From SAR86 cluster bacterium (GTDB lineage: Bacteria; Pseudomonadota; Gammaproteobacteria; Magnimaribacterales; Magnimaribacteraceae): a stretch of 64,000 nucleotides of DNA. The stretch spans positions 287,108 to 351,107 of the forward strand of contig JAQWNM010000010.1 in NCBI GenBank assembly GCA_029268615.1, read 5' to 3'. A model generated the notes under the pieces. That model was not told where the DNA came from. It searched no databases and worked only from the letters and a program-made list of their open reading frames with translations. Position numbers and translations under genes: made by a program. Below, in pieces: positions 26,196 through 35,938 of this stretch (the stretch's first letter is position 1; each line of letters opens with the position of its first letter).

Positions 26196-26975
26196 CTACA
26201 TTCCACCGTCTACATATAAACATTGCCCAGTAATCCAACTGGATGCGGATGAAGCCATGAATACTACTGCCGCTCCAATATCTTCTGGAGTGCCCAGTCT
26301 TTTTAAAGGAAGGTTCATCATATTCATTAAAGCTGCTGTCTCCTCGTGAGAATGAACTCCAACTGAATCATTGAAGTTGTCTGTAGGAACTGGACCTGGT
26401 GCAATAGCATTTACTCTAATCTTAGGTGCTAACTCTTGAGAAAAAGATGCTGTAATACTATTTACGGCTGATTTTGATGCGCCATAAGGTCCATTTTTTG
26501 GATTAGGGCCCATATTCTTTGCTGTAGCTGAAGATATATTAATAATAGAGCCTCCCTCTTCAGACATATTCTTAGCAGCTATAACACAAGCTTGCCAGAC
26601 TGCTTTGAAATTTAACCCTATTTGAGCATCAAATTCCTCTTCAGATGTTTTTGTCATATATCTAGGAGTTGCATCAGGAAGGCCGCCTGCATTATTTACC
26701 CAAATATCAATAGGACCTAGATCTTTTTGAGTAATAGTTCCTAGAGCTTCTAATTGATCAATAATAGTAACATCTGTCGGCACAACTAAAGCTTTTCTAC
26801 CTATAGAATCTATCTCTCTAGCTACATTATCTAGATCCTCTTTACTTCTAGAGGCTAAAGCTATATCTGCTCCTGCTTCTGCTAACGCTATAGCTATACC
26901 TTTTCCAATGCCCTTTCCTGCTCCTGTAACCACTGCTACTTTTCCATTTAAATTAAATTGTTCTAATACATTCAT
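26196..26975 (-). CDS. Short-chain dehydrogenase/reductase
   Basis: A classical SDR of 259 aa. The cofactor motif TGAGKGIGKGIA (residues 17-28), NNAGG (about 90), the catalytic serine in INISSAT and the YGASK tyrosine-lysine pair (about 154-158) are all present. The C-terminus SSWITGQCLYVDGGM is typical. ATG 26975 has a GGAGAG ribosome site 5 bases upstream; an in-frame TTG at 26987 is not needed. It follows the KstD-like flavoprotein by 18 bases, so the two probably act on one pathway, perhaps steroid-like or lipid-derived alcohols and ketones (inference). Confidence 0.9.
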   Translation of the reverse strand: MNVLEQFNLNGKVAVVTGAGKGIGKGIAIALAEAGADIALASRSKEDLDNVAREIDSIGRKALVVPTDVTIIDQLEALGTITQKDLGPIDIWVNNAGGLPDATPRYMTKTSEEEFDAQIGLNFKAVWQACVIAAKNMSEEGGSIINISSATAKNMGPNPKNGPYGASKSAVNSITASFSQELAPKIRVNAIAPGPVPTDNFNDSVGVHSHEETAALMNMMNLPLKRLGTPEDIGAAVVFMASSASSWITGQCLYVDGGM

Positions 26976-26993
26976 TTTTCTCTCCAAATTAAA

Positions 26994-28640
26994 TTAATTT
27001 CTCTTTAAAGTATTTACTCCAGCGCAATGCATTCCTGCTAAATATCCAAATGTCAGAGCCGGTCCAAGAGTTCCTCCTGCTCCAGCATATACAGACCCAG
27101 TAGAACCAGACATTACATTCCCTACAGCATAGAGTCCATTTATTAACTCACCTCTCACTGATAAAACTTGTCCAAACTTATTAGTCCTTGGACCTCCATT
27201 AGTTCCAAGGCATCCCATTTTTAACTCAACTGCATAGAATGGGCCTTTTTCAATCTTTCCTAAAGTTGCTGATATACCTTTAAGTGATCGATCACCGTAA
27301 AAATAATCATACTCACTTTTACCTCTCGAAAAGTCCTTATCTTCTCCTTGTTCTACAAAGTTATTAAATACTTCAATAGAAGAAGATAAAGCACCAGGAA
27401 TTATTCCAAGTTTATTTTCTAATTCGGTAATAGTCTCTGATTCAACAAGCCACTCTGGTGTCTCCGATCCTGGTATAGATGGTCCAGTCATATACCTAGC
27501 CCTATGTGTTGCGTCAAATACTATCCAAGATGGAAGATTGGAATAAGAATAAGTTGTAGGATCAAAGCTCTGAAAAGCTCCTGCAAGAGCGGAATAATTT
27601 GTTGCTTCATTGCAAAACCTATTACCTCTTTTATTAACTATAATTGAATGAGGTAAAGTTCTTTCCATTAAGACAGGTGAAGATCTTTGAGAACCGTCTG
27701 GCCATGAATTATCAGGTATGGATAGTACTGGAGTCCACCAAGCACTAGTCATATTTCCTAAAGAGGCGCCTACTTCCTGAGCTAGCATTAAACCATCTCC
27801 GGTATTTGAAGGTGGCGATGCAGGATGAGTCATTGGACCTCTGAGAAAAGAAGAAACCAATTCTTTATTCCACTCAAATCCTCCAGTGGCTATTATGACT
27901 CCTCTTGAAGAATGTAATTTTTGAATCTTACCTCCTATTTTTACCTCGACTCCTTTCACTTCCGAATCTTTAGTTAACAATTTAATGACATCAACATTTG
28001 TTTTCGGAATTATGCCCCTATCTATGCACCCTTTAAGAAGCCCTCCTACCAATGCCTGACCCATTCCTCGTTGATCTGTTTTTGTTCTTTCTTGCAATAC
28101 CTCTTCTTCTAACTGCCCACTTCCTCCTCCAAGAGGTGTTTCAGATAGGGTCATTGGCAATGAAGGGCCATTATTTCTAACTTTATCTTTCCATTCTCCT
28201 AATTCTAAGTAACTAAAAAGACTATTGTCTAATGCTCTACCTCCACCAGATATAGCTCCTGGTTTGTCTAAATAATAGTCTGGATATCCTGATAATATAG
28301 ACAAAGAAATACTTGTATGTTTTTCTAAAAATGATATTGCTTCGGAGCAGTTATCTATGAATGATTCTAATAATTCAGTATCCATCTCTCCTTGTGATAA
28401 TGACATAAAATAATTTATAGCATCCTCTCTCGAATCTTTAATGTCAGCATCTTTCATATGGCTGTTCATTGGAGCCCAAATTATCCCTCCAGAAACAGCT
28501 GCCGTTCCGCCGACTACAGAGTCTTTCTCAAAAATACCAACTTTCAAACCGTTCTCATACGCAGATATAGCCGCAAGCATTCCACTGGCCCCACAGCCAA
28601 GAACTATAATGTCAAAATCAAAATTAGTATTTTCAACCAT
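26994..28640 (-). CDS. FAD-dependent 3-ketosteroid dehydrogenase-like oxidoreductase
   Basis: A 548 aa flavoprotein of the fumarate reductase/3-ketosteroid delta-1-dehydrogenase group. The FAD-binding motif is VLGCGASGMLAAISAYENG at 12-30, followed by EK..VVGGTAAVSGGIIW (about 38-55). The C-terminal AGAGGTLGPALTFGYLAG closes the flavin site. KstD-type enzymes introduce a double bond next to a ketone, and FAD fumarate-reductase-like enzymes reduce such bonds. The exact substrate is not fixed by sequence. It is first of a two-gene operon with the SDR gene and divergent from the acyltransferase gene at 28798. Confidence 0.85.
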   Translation of the reverse strand: MVENTNFDFDIIVLGCGASGMLAAISAYENGLKVGIFEKDSVVGGTAAVSGGIIWAPMNSHMKDADIKDSREDAINYFMSLSQGEMDTELLESFIDNCSEAISFLEKHTSISLSILSGYPDYYLDKPGAISGGGRALDNSLFSYLELGEWKDKVRNNGPSLPMTLSETPLGGGSGQLEEEVLQERTKTDQRGMGQALVGGLLKGCIDRGIIPKTNVDVIKLLTKDSEVKGVEVKIGGKIQKLHSSRGVIIATGGFEWNKELVSSFLRGPMTHPASPPSNTGDGLMLAQEVGASLGNMTSAWWTPVLSIPDNSWPDGSQRSSPVLMERTLPHSIIVNKRGNRFCNEATNYSALAGAFQSFDPTTYSYSNLPSWIVFDATHRARYMTGPSIPGSETPEWLVESETITELENKLGIIPGALSSSIEVFNNFVEQGEDKDFSRGKSEYDYFYGDRSLKGISATLGKIEKGPFYAVELKMGCLGTNGGPRTNKFGQVLSVRGELINGLYAVGNVMSGSTGSVYAGAGGTLGPALTFGYLAGMHCAGVNTLKRN

Positions 28641-28797
28641 AATTTAAAAACTATTTATAAATCATCTATATCCAAATGCTATGATCATATCTAGTAGACT
28701 TAGTTTACACAAACTCTAAAATACTATCTAAGGTAGATATTTAAAACTTTTAAATTTTTTTTTAAATACTTGATTTTAAAATTACTGGTAACTCAAA

Positions 28798-30681
28798 TTG
28801 GAATACAGGAAAGAAGTGGATGGCTTAAGGGCAATTGCCGTAATTCCTGTGATTTTATTTCATGCTGGCATAAATTTTTTTGAAGGTGGATTTGTAGGAG
28901 TAGATATCTTCTTTGTAATTAGTGGTTACTTAATAACCTCTTTAATACTTTCAGAGAAATCAAAGGGTGAATTTAAATTAAGTAATTTTTACGAAAGAAG
29001 AGCTCGGAGGATTTTACCAGCTTTATTTGCTGTTATGCTATTTAGCATCCCCTTTTCCTATCTCTTCATGATGCCTAATCAACTTCTAGACTTTTCTGAA
29101 AGTATTCTTGCAGTAACATTTTTTTCTTCAAATATTTTATTCTGGACGGAAAGTAATTACTTTTCAGCCGCGGCTGAATTAAAACCTCTTCTTCATACAT
29201 GGAGTTTAGCGGTTGAAGAACAATTCTATATTTTATTTCCAATCTTCATTATCTTGACATGGAAAATCGGAAAACAAAATATATTAAGATTAATTCTAAT
29301 TTTTCTAGTATTAAGTTTACTTCTCTCTGAATGGGTTTATAGATTTTCTCCAACAGCTAATTTCTTTCTGGCACCTACCAGAGCATGGGAATTGTTAATA
29401 GGATCGGTTGCAGCTTTCTACTTACATAAAAATCAGCTACTAATAACTAAGTTTACAGAACACCTAGCTACCATTGGCTTTGCTCTAATACTATTTTCAA
29501 TATTTACTTTCGATGCTAATACACCCTTTCCTGGAGTTTATAGCCTAGTCCCAGTATTGGGCACTTTATTAATTATTCTTTATTCATCTTCCAAGACTTT
29601 GATAGGAAAGTTTCTTTCTTTTAATTACATAGTTGGTATTGGCTTGATCTCATATAGTGCTTACCTTTGGCATCAACCCTTTTTAGCTTTCTGTAGGCTC
29701 TATTTCTATGAAACATTAAGTCAGTCTTTTTTATTAATAATCTGCATTCTTAGTTTTATATTTGCCTACTTCAGCTGGATAGTTATTGAAAAACCTTACA
29801 GAAATAAAAAAAGGATAAGTAAAAGATTTTTAATCTTTTCAATCATACCCTGTGTATTTGTTTTTATTGTGTTTTCAATCACAGGAATTAAAAGTCAAGG
29901 ATTTATGGATAATAAACTCACGCAGGAAGATCAACAATATTTAAAAAGTTATAAAGGTTTAGAGCTCTCTAAAGCAGAATATAGAGAAGAATGTAATTTT
30001 TATGAGCAAGGTGAAAATATTGACCCTAGTTGCTATATTGAAATGTCGGGTAAAGAGAATGTATTAATTTGGGGTGATTCTCATGCCCAAGCAATAGGTC
30101 CAGGATTAAGATATCATTTCAGTGATAAATATAATTTTATGCAAGTTGCCACTTCCAGTTGTCCCCCTAAAGTAATCAGCAGGAAATATACAGAATTCTC
30201 TAATAGTTGCTCTAGAAGTAATGCTTTTGCTGTTTCCTTAATTCAAGAGATGGATATCCAGTACGTTATAATGGCTCAAAGAAAAGATCATTTAAAAACT
30301 AATTGGAAAGAATTATCTGACCATTTAAAGAAAAATAATGTCACAAATATCTTGGTCCTAGGACCAGCACCTACATGGGTCCAAACCCTGCCAAATATTG
30401 TTTCTTATTATGGGCTATATAAGAAAAAACAAGAAACAACTACTTCAATTGGGTTAAATAAATCTGTTCAAGAAATAGATTCTAAATTTTCGGACACTTT
30501 GTCTTTAAATAAAGATATCATTTTCTTATCACTTATAAATATATTATGCAAAGAAGAATGTCTTTATAAAATAAAAGGGGCCCCAATTGAAGATAACCTA
30601 ACTCAGGTAGACGAAGCTCACTTAAGCATTAGGGGATCTAGATTGGTGGCTCAAGATCTATTTGAAGGAATCTTTAATTAA
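28798..30681 (+). CDS. OafA/YrhL-type O-acyltransferase with C-terminal SGNH domain
   Basis: A 627 aa inner-membrane protein. The N-terminal acyltransferase-3 domain has about ten helices (1-365), with EVDGLRAIAVIPV at 6-18, FVGVDIFFVISGYLI at 32-46 and the HTWSLAVEEQFY motif near 134-145. The C-terminal periplasmic SGNH domain has GDSH at about 425 and a DEAHLS Asp-His pair near 607. The enzyme moves acyl groups from the cytosol onto cell-surface glycan. It starts with TTG at 28798. No ATG gives this N-terminus, which fits the family exactly. Three bases separate it from the next gene. Confidence 0.9.
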   Translation: MEYRKEVDGLRAIAVIPVILFHAGINFFEGGFVGVDIFFVISGYLITSLILSEKSKGEFKLSNFYERRARRILPALFAVMLFSIPFSYLFMMPNQLLDFSESILAVTFFSSNILFWTESNYFSAAAELKPLLHTWSLAVEEQFYILFPIFIILTWKIGKQNILRLILIFLVLSLLLSEWVYRFSPTANFFLAPTRAWELLIGSVAAFYLHKNQLLITKFTEHLATIGFALILFSIFTFDANTPFPGVYSLVPVLGTLLIILYSSSKTLIGKFLSFNYIVGIGLISYSAYLWHQPFLAFCRLYFYETLSQSFLLIICILSFIFAYFSWIVIEKPYRNKKRISKRFLIFSIIPCVFVFIVFSITGIKSQGFMDNKLTQEDQQYLKSYKGLELSKAEYREECNFYEQGENIDPSCYIEMSGKENVLIWGDSHAQAIGPGLRYHFSDKYNFMQVATSSCPPKVISRKYTEFSNSCSRSNAFAVSLIQEMDIQYVIMAQRKDHLKTNWKELSDHLKKNNVTNILVLGPAPTWVQTLPNIVSYYGLYKKKQETTTSIGLNKSVQEIDSKFSDTLSLNKDIIFLSLINILCKEECLYKIKGAPIEDNLTQVDEAHLSIRGSRLVAQDLFEGIFN

Positions 30682-30684
30682 GAA

Positions 30685-32094
30685 ATGACTGAAAACAAAA
30701 TATTACTTACTTGCTATTTATTCCTGCTCACTATAGTTTGCTTTTTCTTATTTCAACAAATATCTACCTCTTTATGGGGAGATGAATTATGGACACTACA
30801 AAAAATCCTCATAGATTATCCTAACCTTTTAACACCTGGATTTTTAGGGGATGTTAACTATCCAACAAAGATAATTATATTTAAAGTATTTTCTGATTTA
30901 GCCAATACTAATAGTCCAGATATCCTTGTCCTGTTAAATTCAATAAACCTAATTTTCATAGGATTATCTCTATATATTTTAAGGAATTATCTTTCTATAA
31001 AGGCATTATTAATTTTTATTTCTATCCTTTTAAGTTCAGAATTTTTTCTTAGGATGTTTTTAGAAATTGGGGTCTACAGCTTTGTGTTCGGAATTAGTTG
31101 TTTATTTTCATCCTTTTATATAAGAATTGCTCTATTTAAGGATGAATCTTCGTTCTATTCAATGATGCTTACTGGAATTATGCTGGCATCTTTGCACCCA
31201 TTTTCAGGACTTTTTGTTTGTTCTGTATTATTTAGCCTATTCTTCTTCATAAAGAATTTTTTAAGAATACTTACTTTATTAATATGCCTATGTTTTCCTA
31301 TAGTCTTTTTATATATATTTTCAATAGAGTTTGTTGATGGAAGTCAAATATCCCATATAAATCTTTCATTTAAACAATTACTAAATACTGCGGGCTTTAT
31401 GATCCCAGCTATCCTTCTTCTTGGCTGCCTATTTTTAGTTAGATACAAAAGTTTAAAAAAAGATTTATTTTTCATATTAAGAATTTCATTGCCTTTAATT
31501 CTGTCCATGAGTTTTATATTGATATTTTCTTTAATATACCAGCCAGTATTTCAAGCTAGATACTTTACTACCTTCTTTCCTTTAACTTGCCTTTTAATAA
31601 TTATTTATGGCAAAGAGAATACGGACAAACTTACAACATTCTCTTTGATATTTTGTATTTTTGCAGTGTCGATGCTCTATGGACCTAGAAGCTCTCTACC
31701 TTATACTAATTTCCAAGCTCTTATTGAAGAAAGTCATACCAAGGCTTGCATAAATGCTCCCATCTTTTTTAATAACCTAAAGGAAGCTAGCTATAAAAAA
31801 TACATGTCAGAAGTTTACCAAAGAGCCAGTTTAATCTATTCCAAAGACTTTCAAAGACCGCTTCAAGGTTTTCCTTATGTCATGTCCAATATAGATAAAT
31901 TAATAGAACAATTTCCAAATTGCTCTATATTTGGTATTTCAGGACAAAAAAAACAAGATGTTTTTGTCAGTGATATGAAGAATCAACTAAATCTAGACAA
32001 AGATACTACTAATATCAACATTAAAGAAACATTAGTAAAAAATTGTTATAAGCCAGGTTGCGGAATTTTATGGACTTTTCAGAAAACTCGTTAA
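30685..32094 (+). CDS. Multi-pass membrane glycosyltransferase (GT-C type)
   Basis: A 469 aa protein with about ten hydrophobic helices and a polar C-terminal tail of about 110 residues. The first periplasmic loop contains SLWGDELW (about 29-36), the acidic motif expected in GT-C/ArnT-like transferases that use polyprenyl-phosphate sugars. No family could be named with certainty beyond the GT39/PMT-like superfamily. It lies 3 bases after the O-acyltransferase and 21 bases before the GtrB-like transferase, so a role in adding a lipid-linked sugar to a surface glycan is likely. Confidence 0.72.
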   Translation: MTENKILLTCYLFLLTIVCFFLFQQISTSLWGDELWTLQKILIDYPNLLTPGFLGDVNYPTKIIIFKVFSDLANTNSPDILVLLNSINLIFIGLSLYILRNYLSIKALLIFISILLSSEFFLRMFLEIGVYSFVFGISCLFSSFYIRIALFKDESSFYSMMLTGIMLASLHPFSGLFVCSVLFSLFFFIKNFLRILTLLICLCFPIVFLYIFSIEFVDGSQISHINLSFKQLLNTAGFMIPAILLLGCLFLVRYKSLKKDLFFILRISLPLILSMSFILIFSLIYQPVFQARYFTTFFPLTCLLIIIYGKENTDKLTTFSLIFCIFAVSMLYGPRSSLPYTNFQALIEESHTKACINAPIFFNNLKEASYKKYMSEVYQRASLIYSKDFQRPLQGFPYVMSNIDKLIEQFPNCSIFGISGQKKQDVFVSDMKNQLNLDKDTTNINIKETLVKNCYKPGCGILWTFQKTR

Positions 32095-32115
32095 AAATAA
32101 ACCTATAATAAAAAA

Positions 32116-33045
32116 ATGATAAAGAACTCTTTAATAATACCAATATATGGGAATGAATCTGGCATCCCAAATCTTATTGCTGAACTTTCTTCTTTTAATA
32201 AAAAAATTAATCATCTGGAAGTAGTTTTCGTAGTTGATGGAAGCCCAGATAAGAGTTTCAGTCTGTTAAAGGAACTATTACCTACAAGTGATTTAAAGTC
32301 ACAATTAATACTTTTATCAAAGAATTTTGGTTCTTTAGCTGCTGTAAGAACTGGATTAGATAAAGCAAGAGGACAAAATTTTGCAGTTATGTCTGCTGAT
32401 CTTCAAGAACCATTAGAGCTTATTGATACATTCTTTTCAAAATTATCAGGAGGGGGCTGCGATGTAGTTTATGGAATAAGAAATGCAAGATCAGATCCTA
32501 TTTTTTCTAAAATATTTTCTAAAATATTCTGGTTTTTATACAAAAAATTTATTGTACCTGATATGCCGATAGGCGGAGTAGATGTGTTTGGTTGCAATAA
32601 TGTATTTAGGCAAAAAGTTCTTGAATTAAATGAATCCAATTCCTCTCTTTTAGCAATCATTTTTTGGCTAGGGTTCAGAAGAGAAGGAATTGGTTATGAG
32701 AGACTTCCTAGGCTTCATGGAAAATCAATGTGGACTTTTAAAAAGAAGATGATTTATCTGAAGGATAGCATTTTTTCTTTTTCTAATACCCCAATAATAC
32801 TTTTGACTTGGGCTGGAATTACAGGAATTTTCGTAGCTATTACTCTAGGAGCATCAATATTCTATAGTTATATTAATAATCAAATAGATGTTCCTGGATA
32901 TACAGCAACAGTATTAGTAGTGATCTTTTTTGGGGGTTTAAATTTATTTGGACTTGGAATCATTGGTACCTATGCATGGCGTACTTATGAAAATACAAAA
33001 AAAAGACCATACTCAGTAATTATGTCTTTAGAAGAGTTTGATTAA
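32116..33045 (+). CDS. GtrB-like polyprenyl-phosphate glycosyltransferase (GT2)
   Basis: A 309 aa GT2 enzyme. The N-terminal nucleotide-sugar domain has IPIYGNESGIPNL (8-20), VFVVDGSPDKS (about 38-48) and the SADLQEP DXD-like segment (about 95-101). Two membrane helices lie at about 233-257 and 268-292. This is the architecture of GtrB/DPM1-like proteins that load a sugar on undecaprenyl phosphate. The GT-C gene upstream could use the product, and a gtrA-like flippase is at 37083. A 12-base tandem duplication at 32503-32526 gives a repeated SKIF sequence. Confidence 0.87.
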   Translation: MIKNSLIIPIYGNESGIPNLIAELSSFNKKINHLEVVFVVDGSPDKSFSLLKELLPTSDLKSQLILLSKNFGSLAAVRTGLDKARGQNFAVMSADLQEPLELIDTFFSKLSGGGCDVVYGIRNARSDPIFSKIFSKIFWFLYKKFIVPDMPIGGVDVFGCNNVFRQKVLELNESNSSLLAIIFWLGFRREGIGYERLPRLHGKSMWTFKKKMIYLKDSIFSFSNTPIILLTWAGITGIFVAITLGASIFYSYINNQIDVPGYTATVLVVIFFGGLNLFGLGIIGTYAWRTYENTKKRPYSVIMSLEEFD

Positions 33046-33082
33046 TATTTTACTTATAACTTAATATTTTTTACCTAACTTT

Positions 33083-33739
33083 ATGCGTGTTTTCCAACCG
33101 AACTTGACTTCCAGTATGCTCATAGAATGTTCGAGTAAATATGTATCTAAAAAAACCTCTGTCCTTGATCTCGGCTGTGGTTCAGGTTTTGTAGGTATTG
33201 AGTTAGCTAAATCCAAAGGTTTACAAAAAGTATTTTTTTCTGACTTAGATGATGAAGCCGAAGAAGTGGTAAAAAAAAATGCTGAGTTACATGATATAGA
33301 ATCTGATTTTCGTCATGGGTCTATTTTTCAGCCCTGGAGTGGCATGAAATTTGATTTAATTATTAATGATGTTTCTGGAGTTGCTGAGAAAATAGCCGAG
33401 ATAAGCCCTTGGTTTGAACATGTCCCTTGTTCAAGCGGAAACTGCGGCTCTAAATTAATTGGCGAAGTTTTAAAAAGATCAAATATTTATCTTGAGCCTA
33501 AGGGAACATTAATTTTTCCTATAATATCTTTGAGCAATCGTAATAAGATTCTTGATATTGCTCAGAATTGTTTTTCAAAAGTAGAACTCTTGAAAAAAAA
33601 GGAATGGTTCCTCCCAGAAAAAATGCAGGGTTATATTAACCTTTTAGGTAAAGAAAAAATAAAAGGCAATGCTAACTTTGAAAATAAATTTGGAAAAGTA
33701 GTATGCTATACAGAAATTTATAAAGCCATAAATTCATGA
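33083..33739 (+). CDS. Class I SAM-dependent methyltransferase
   Basis: A 218 aa methyltransferase. The SAM-binding motif I VLDLGCGSGFVG is at 27-38, with motif II FFSDLDDEA near 51-59. The post-motif active-site segment reads IINDVSG, unlike the NPPY of PrmC/HemK-like enzymes, so protein glutamine or DNA adenine methylation is unlikely. An O- or C-methylation of a sugar or acyl group is more plausible. It starts the tightly coupled block that continues with KAS III; its stop overlaps the next start by 4 bases. Confidence 0.8.
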   Translation: MRVFQPNLTSSMLIECSSKYVSKKTSVLDLGCGSGFVGIELAKSKGLQKVFFSDLDDEAEEVVKKNAELHDIESDFRHGSIFQPWSGMKFDLIINDVSGVAEKIAEISPWFEHVPCSSGNCGSKLIGEVLKRSNIYLEPKGTLIFPIISLSNRNKILDIAQNCFSKVELLKKKEWFLPEKMQGYINLLGKEKIKGNANFENKFGKVVCYTEIYKAINS

Positions 33740-34671
33740 AAATAGAAAATATTTCTTTTCAATTAGGCTCTGAAAGAATTAAAAATAGAGATCTTCTTTC
33801 TGGAACACTTGAACAGAAAAAAATAGATGAGCTATTGATAAAGATTGGTATAGAAACTCGTTATAAATGTTCTAAAGAAGAAACTGTAAAGGATCTAGCT
33901 ATTAAGGCTGTAAAAAAGATAGCAGATAAAGATAATTTCACTCCAGATTTAATAATTTCTATAACTCAAACATCGCCTTATTCAATGCCACATTTATCAG
34001 CTTTTATTGAAGGAGAGATATTCAAAAATAACATTGGATCTTTCGATATTAATCTTGGATGCTCAGGATTTGTATATGGCTTGATTATCCTGGAATCAAT
34101 GATGGAAAAGGGTTTATGCAAGAAGCCTATATTGGTATGCGCTGACTCTTATAATAAAAACTTAAATAACCCAAACAACTCTGCATACCTAATATTTTCT
34201 GATGCTGCAACTTCTATATCATTCAGTAATGAAGAATCTATAAAGTTTCTTTCTTCAGATATTGGAACAGATGGAAGTGGAGTAGAGAAACTTATTCTAA
34301 AGAACTCAACCGATATCCTGATTCCTGAAATTTATATGGATGGACCAGCAGTAATGCTCTTTACCATGAATAAAGTAATCAAAAGTATAAATAGTTGTCT
34401 GGCAAAGGCTAATCTGAATTCAGACGATATTGATTTTTTTCTTTTTCATCAGGCAAGTAATTTAGTTTTAGAACAACTGCAAAAGAAGCTAAAAATAAAC
34501 GCTATAAAGATTCCTTCAAATCTCAAAGAACTTGGTAATACGACTTCTTGCACAATACCATTGTTAATAAATGACTTACAAAATACAAACCAACTTAAGA
34601 GGGGACAGAAAATTCTTATGTCTGGTTTCGGAGTTGGCTTATCTTGGGCAACCTGTATCATTGAGATATGA
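33736..34671 (+). CDS. 3-oxoacyl-ACP synthase III (KAS III)-like
   Basis: A 311 aa condensing enzyme with the thiolase fold of FabH. The catalytic triad is C109 in NLGCSGF, H238 in FHQAS and N268 in GNTTS. It condenses an acyl-CoA starter with malonyl-ACP. It is distinct from the housekeeping FabH cluster in context: it stands between a methyltransferase and an SDR and shares 4-base overlaps with both. A dedicated ACP is at 36848. It therefore probably makes a short specialised acyl group rather than bulk fatty acid (inference). Confidence 0.88.
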   Translation: MKIENISFQLGSERIKNRDLLSGTLEQKKIDELLIKIGIETRYKCSKEETVKDLAIKAVKKIADKDNFTPDLIISITQTSPYSMPHLSAFIEGEIFKNNIGSFDINLGCSGFVYGLIILESMMEKGLCKKPILVCADSYNKNLNNPNNSAYLIFSDAATSISFSNEESIKFLSSDIGTDGSGVEKLILKNSTDILIPEIYMDGPAVMLFTMNKVIKSINSCLAKANLNSDDIDFFLFHQASNLVLEQLQKKLKINAIKIPSNLKELGNTTSCTIPLLINDLQNTNQLKRGQKILMSGFGVGLSWATCIIEI

Positions 34672-35354
34672 AAATCCTAGTAGCGGGAGCAACGTCTCAC
34701 TTAGCTCAAGAATTTATTAAGCTTATCTGTCCTGAATATAACATCTTAGCAATCGTTAGATCTGGAGAAAGCGCTGATTTATTCTCGAACTTGGTAAATG
34801 TAGAGAGTGTAATAGTTAATTATGACTCTAGTGACTTTAAAAATTTATTGGGAAAAATTGAAAAAAAAGATCAGCTAGTTTTTATAAATTTCAGCACTCT
34901 TACAATTGATGGCCTTTTTATTAACCAAGATTTAGACTCTTTTAAAAAAGTTCATAATGCAAATGTAATGACAAGCATTTCAGCACTAATGGTTTTAATA
35001 GAAAAAATGATTTCTGCTAAATGGGGAAGAATAATTTTATTATCTTCTACAAGAGCATTGAGAGGCGACATAGGGATTTCACCTTACTCTCTTTCGAAAT
35101 CTTCTTTATCAGGCCTTTCTAATGTTATCTCTAAAGAATATGCAAAATTTAATATAACTTCGAATGTTATAGATTTAGGTTATTTTGGTTCTCCTTTATG
35201 GGAAAAAATACCAGCACACAAAAGAAAAGATTTAATTAATCAAATTCCTTCAAAAAGAATAGGTCAAGCCGAAGATTTAATACCTATATTCAAATGTTTA
35301 ATTGAATCAAGTTATATAAATGGTGCCCATCTTTCTTTAGATGGAGGTCTCTAG
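34668..35354 (+). CDS. SDR-family reductase (3-oxoacyl-ACP reductase-like)
   Basis: A 228 aa short-chain dehydrogenase. The cofactor motif is VAGATSHLAQEF (about 4-15), the catalytic serine lies in ILLSSTRA, and YSLSK (about 142-146) gives the Tyr-Lys pair. The C-terminal INGAHLSLDGGL is typical of FabG-like proteins. The nucleotide motif lacks the usual TGxxxGIG spacing, so the coenzyme choice is unclear. Translationally coupled to KAS III, it would reduce the 3-oxoacyl-ACP product to a 3-hydroxyacyl group. Confidence 0.82.
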   Translation: MKILVAGATSHLAQEFIKLICPEYNILAIVRSGESADLFSNLVNVESVIVNYDSSDFKNLLGKIEKKDQLVFINFSTLTIDGLFINQDLDSFKKVHNANVMTSISALMVLIEKMISAKWGRIILLSSTRALRGDIGISPYSLSKSSLSGLSNVISKEYAKFNITSNVIDLGYFGSPLWEKIPAHKRKDLINQIPSKRIGQAEDLIPIFKCLIESSYINGAHLSLDGGL

Positions 35355-35359
35355 TAGAC

Positions 35360-35920
35360 ATGTATCTATTTGAAGGTAGTTATTTCAAAACTAGACAAAT
35401 AAAAGATTCTGACGCCGAATTTATTTTCAATCTCAGAAGATCTGATAGAGCATATGGCCTAAATCCTATATCTAATGATATTCAAGAACAGAAAGATTTT
35501 ATAAAAAAATCAAATCAACAAACTAAAAATAGCATATATCTGATAATAGAAAGCTTGGATTTAAAAAGAGTGGGTGCTTTTAGATTAACTGAGCTAGGAA
35601 CTGAGGAAGCCTCTTATCAGAGCTTGATAAGTATTGCAGACGCTGAACCCAATGCAATAATTGAAACAATATTTTGCGTATATCAAATATTCTTTGAAAT
35701 ATTGCAACTAAATACTAATCCAAAAATGACTGTTAAGAATCAGGCCATTAGAGTAATTAAATTACATAAAAAGATGGGTTTTACAAATCTATTAAGTAAA
35801 GATGTTGACTTTAGTTATTTTGAAATATCTAAAGAAAAATTTAAGCAGAAAAAAAAATTTTATACTAATATAGGATACGGGCTTAAAAATTATTCTAACC
35901 TTTTAACTTTTTTAAAGTGA
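35360..35920 (+). CDS. GNAT-family acyltransferase
   Basis: A 186 aa GNAT-fold protein. It opens with LFEGSYFKTRQIKDSDAEFIF (3-23), typical of RimJ/RimL-like acyltransferases. The acyl-CoA loop (normally Q/RxxGxG/A) is poorly conserved. NQAIRVIKLHKKMGF near 128-142 marks the C-terminal part of the fold. In this cluster it could transfer the ACP-borne acyl group to an amino-sugar nitrogen, which is inference. It begins 5 bases after the SDR stop. Confidence 0.72.
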   Translation: MYLFEGSYFKTRQIKDSDAEFIFNLRRSDRAYGLNPISNDIQEQKDFIKKSNQQTKNSIYLIIESLDLKRVGAFRLTELGTEEASYQSLISIADAEPNAIIETIFCVYQIFFEILQLNTNPKMTVKNQAIRVIKLHKKMGFTNLLSKDVDFSYFEISKEKFKQKKKFYTNIGYGLKNYSNLLTFLK

Positions 35921-35938
35921 GATTGAATCTTTATTCCG

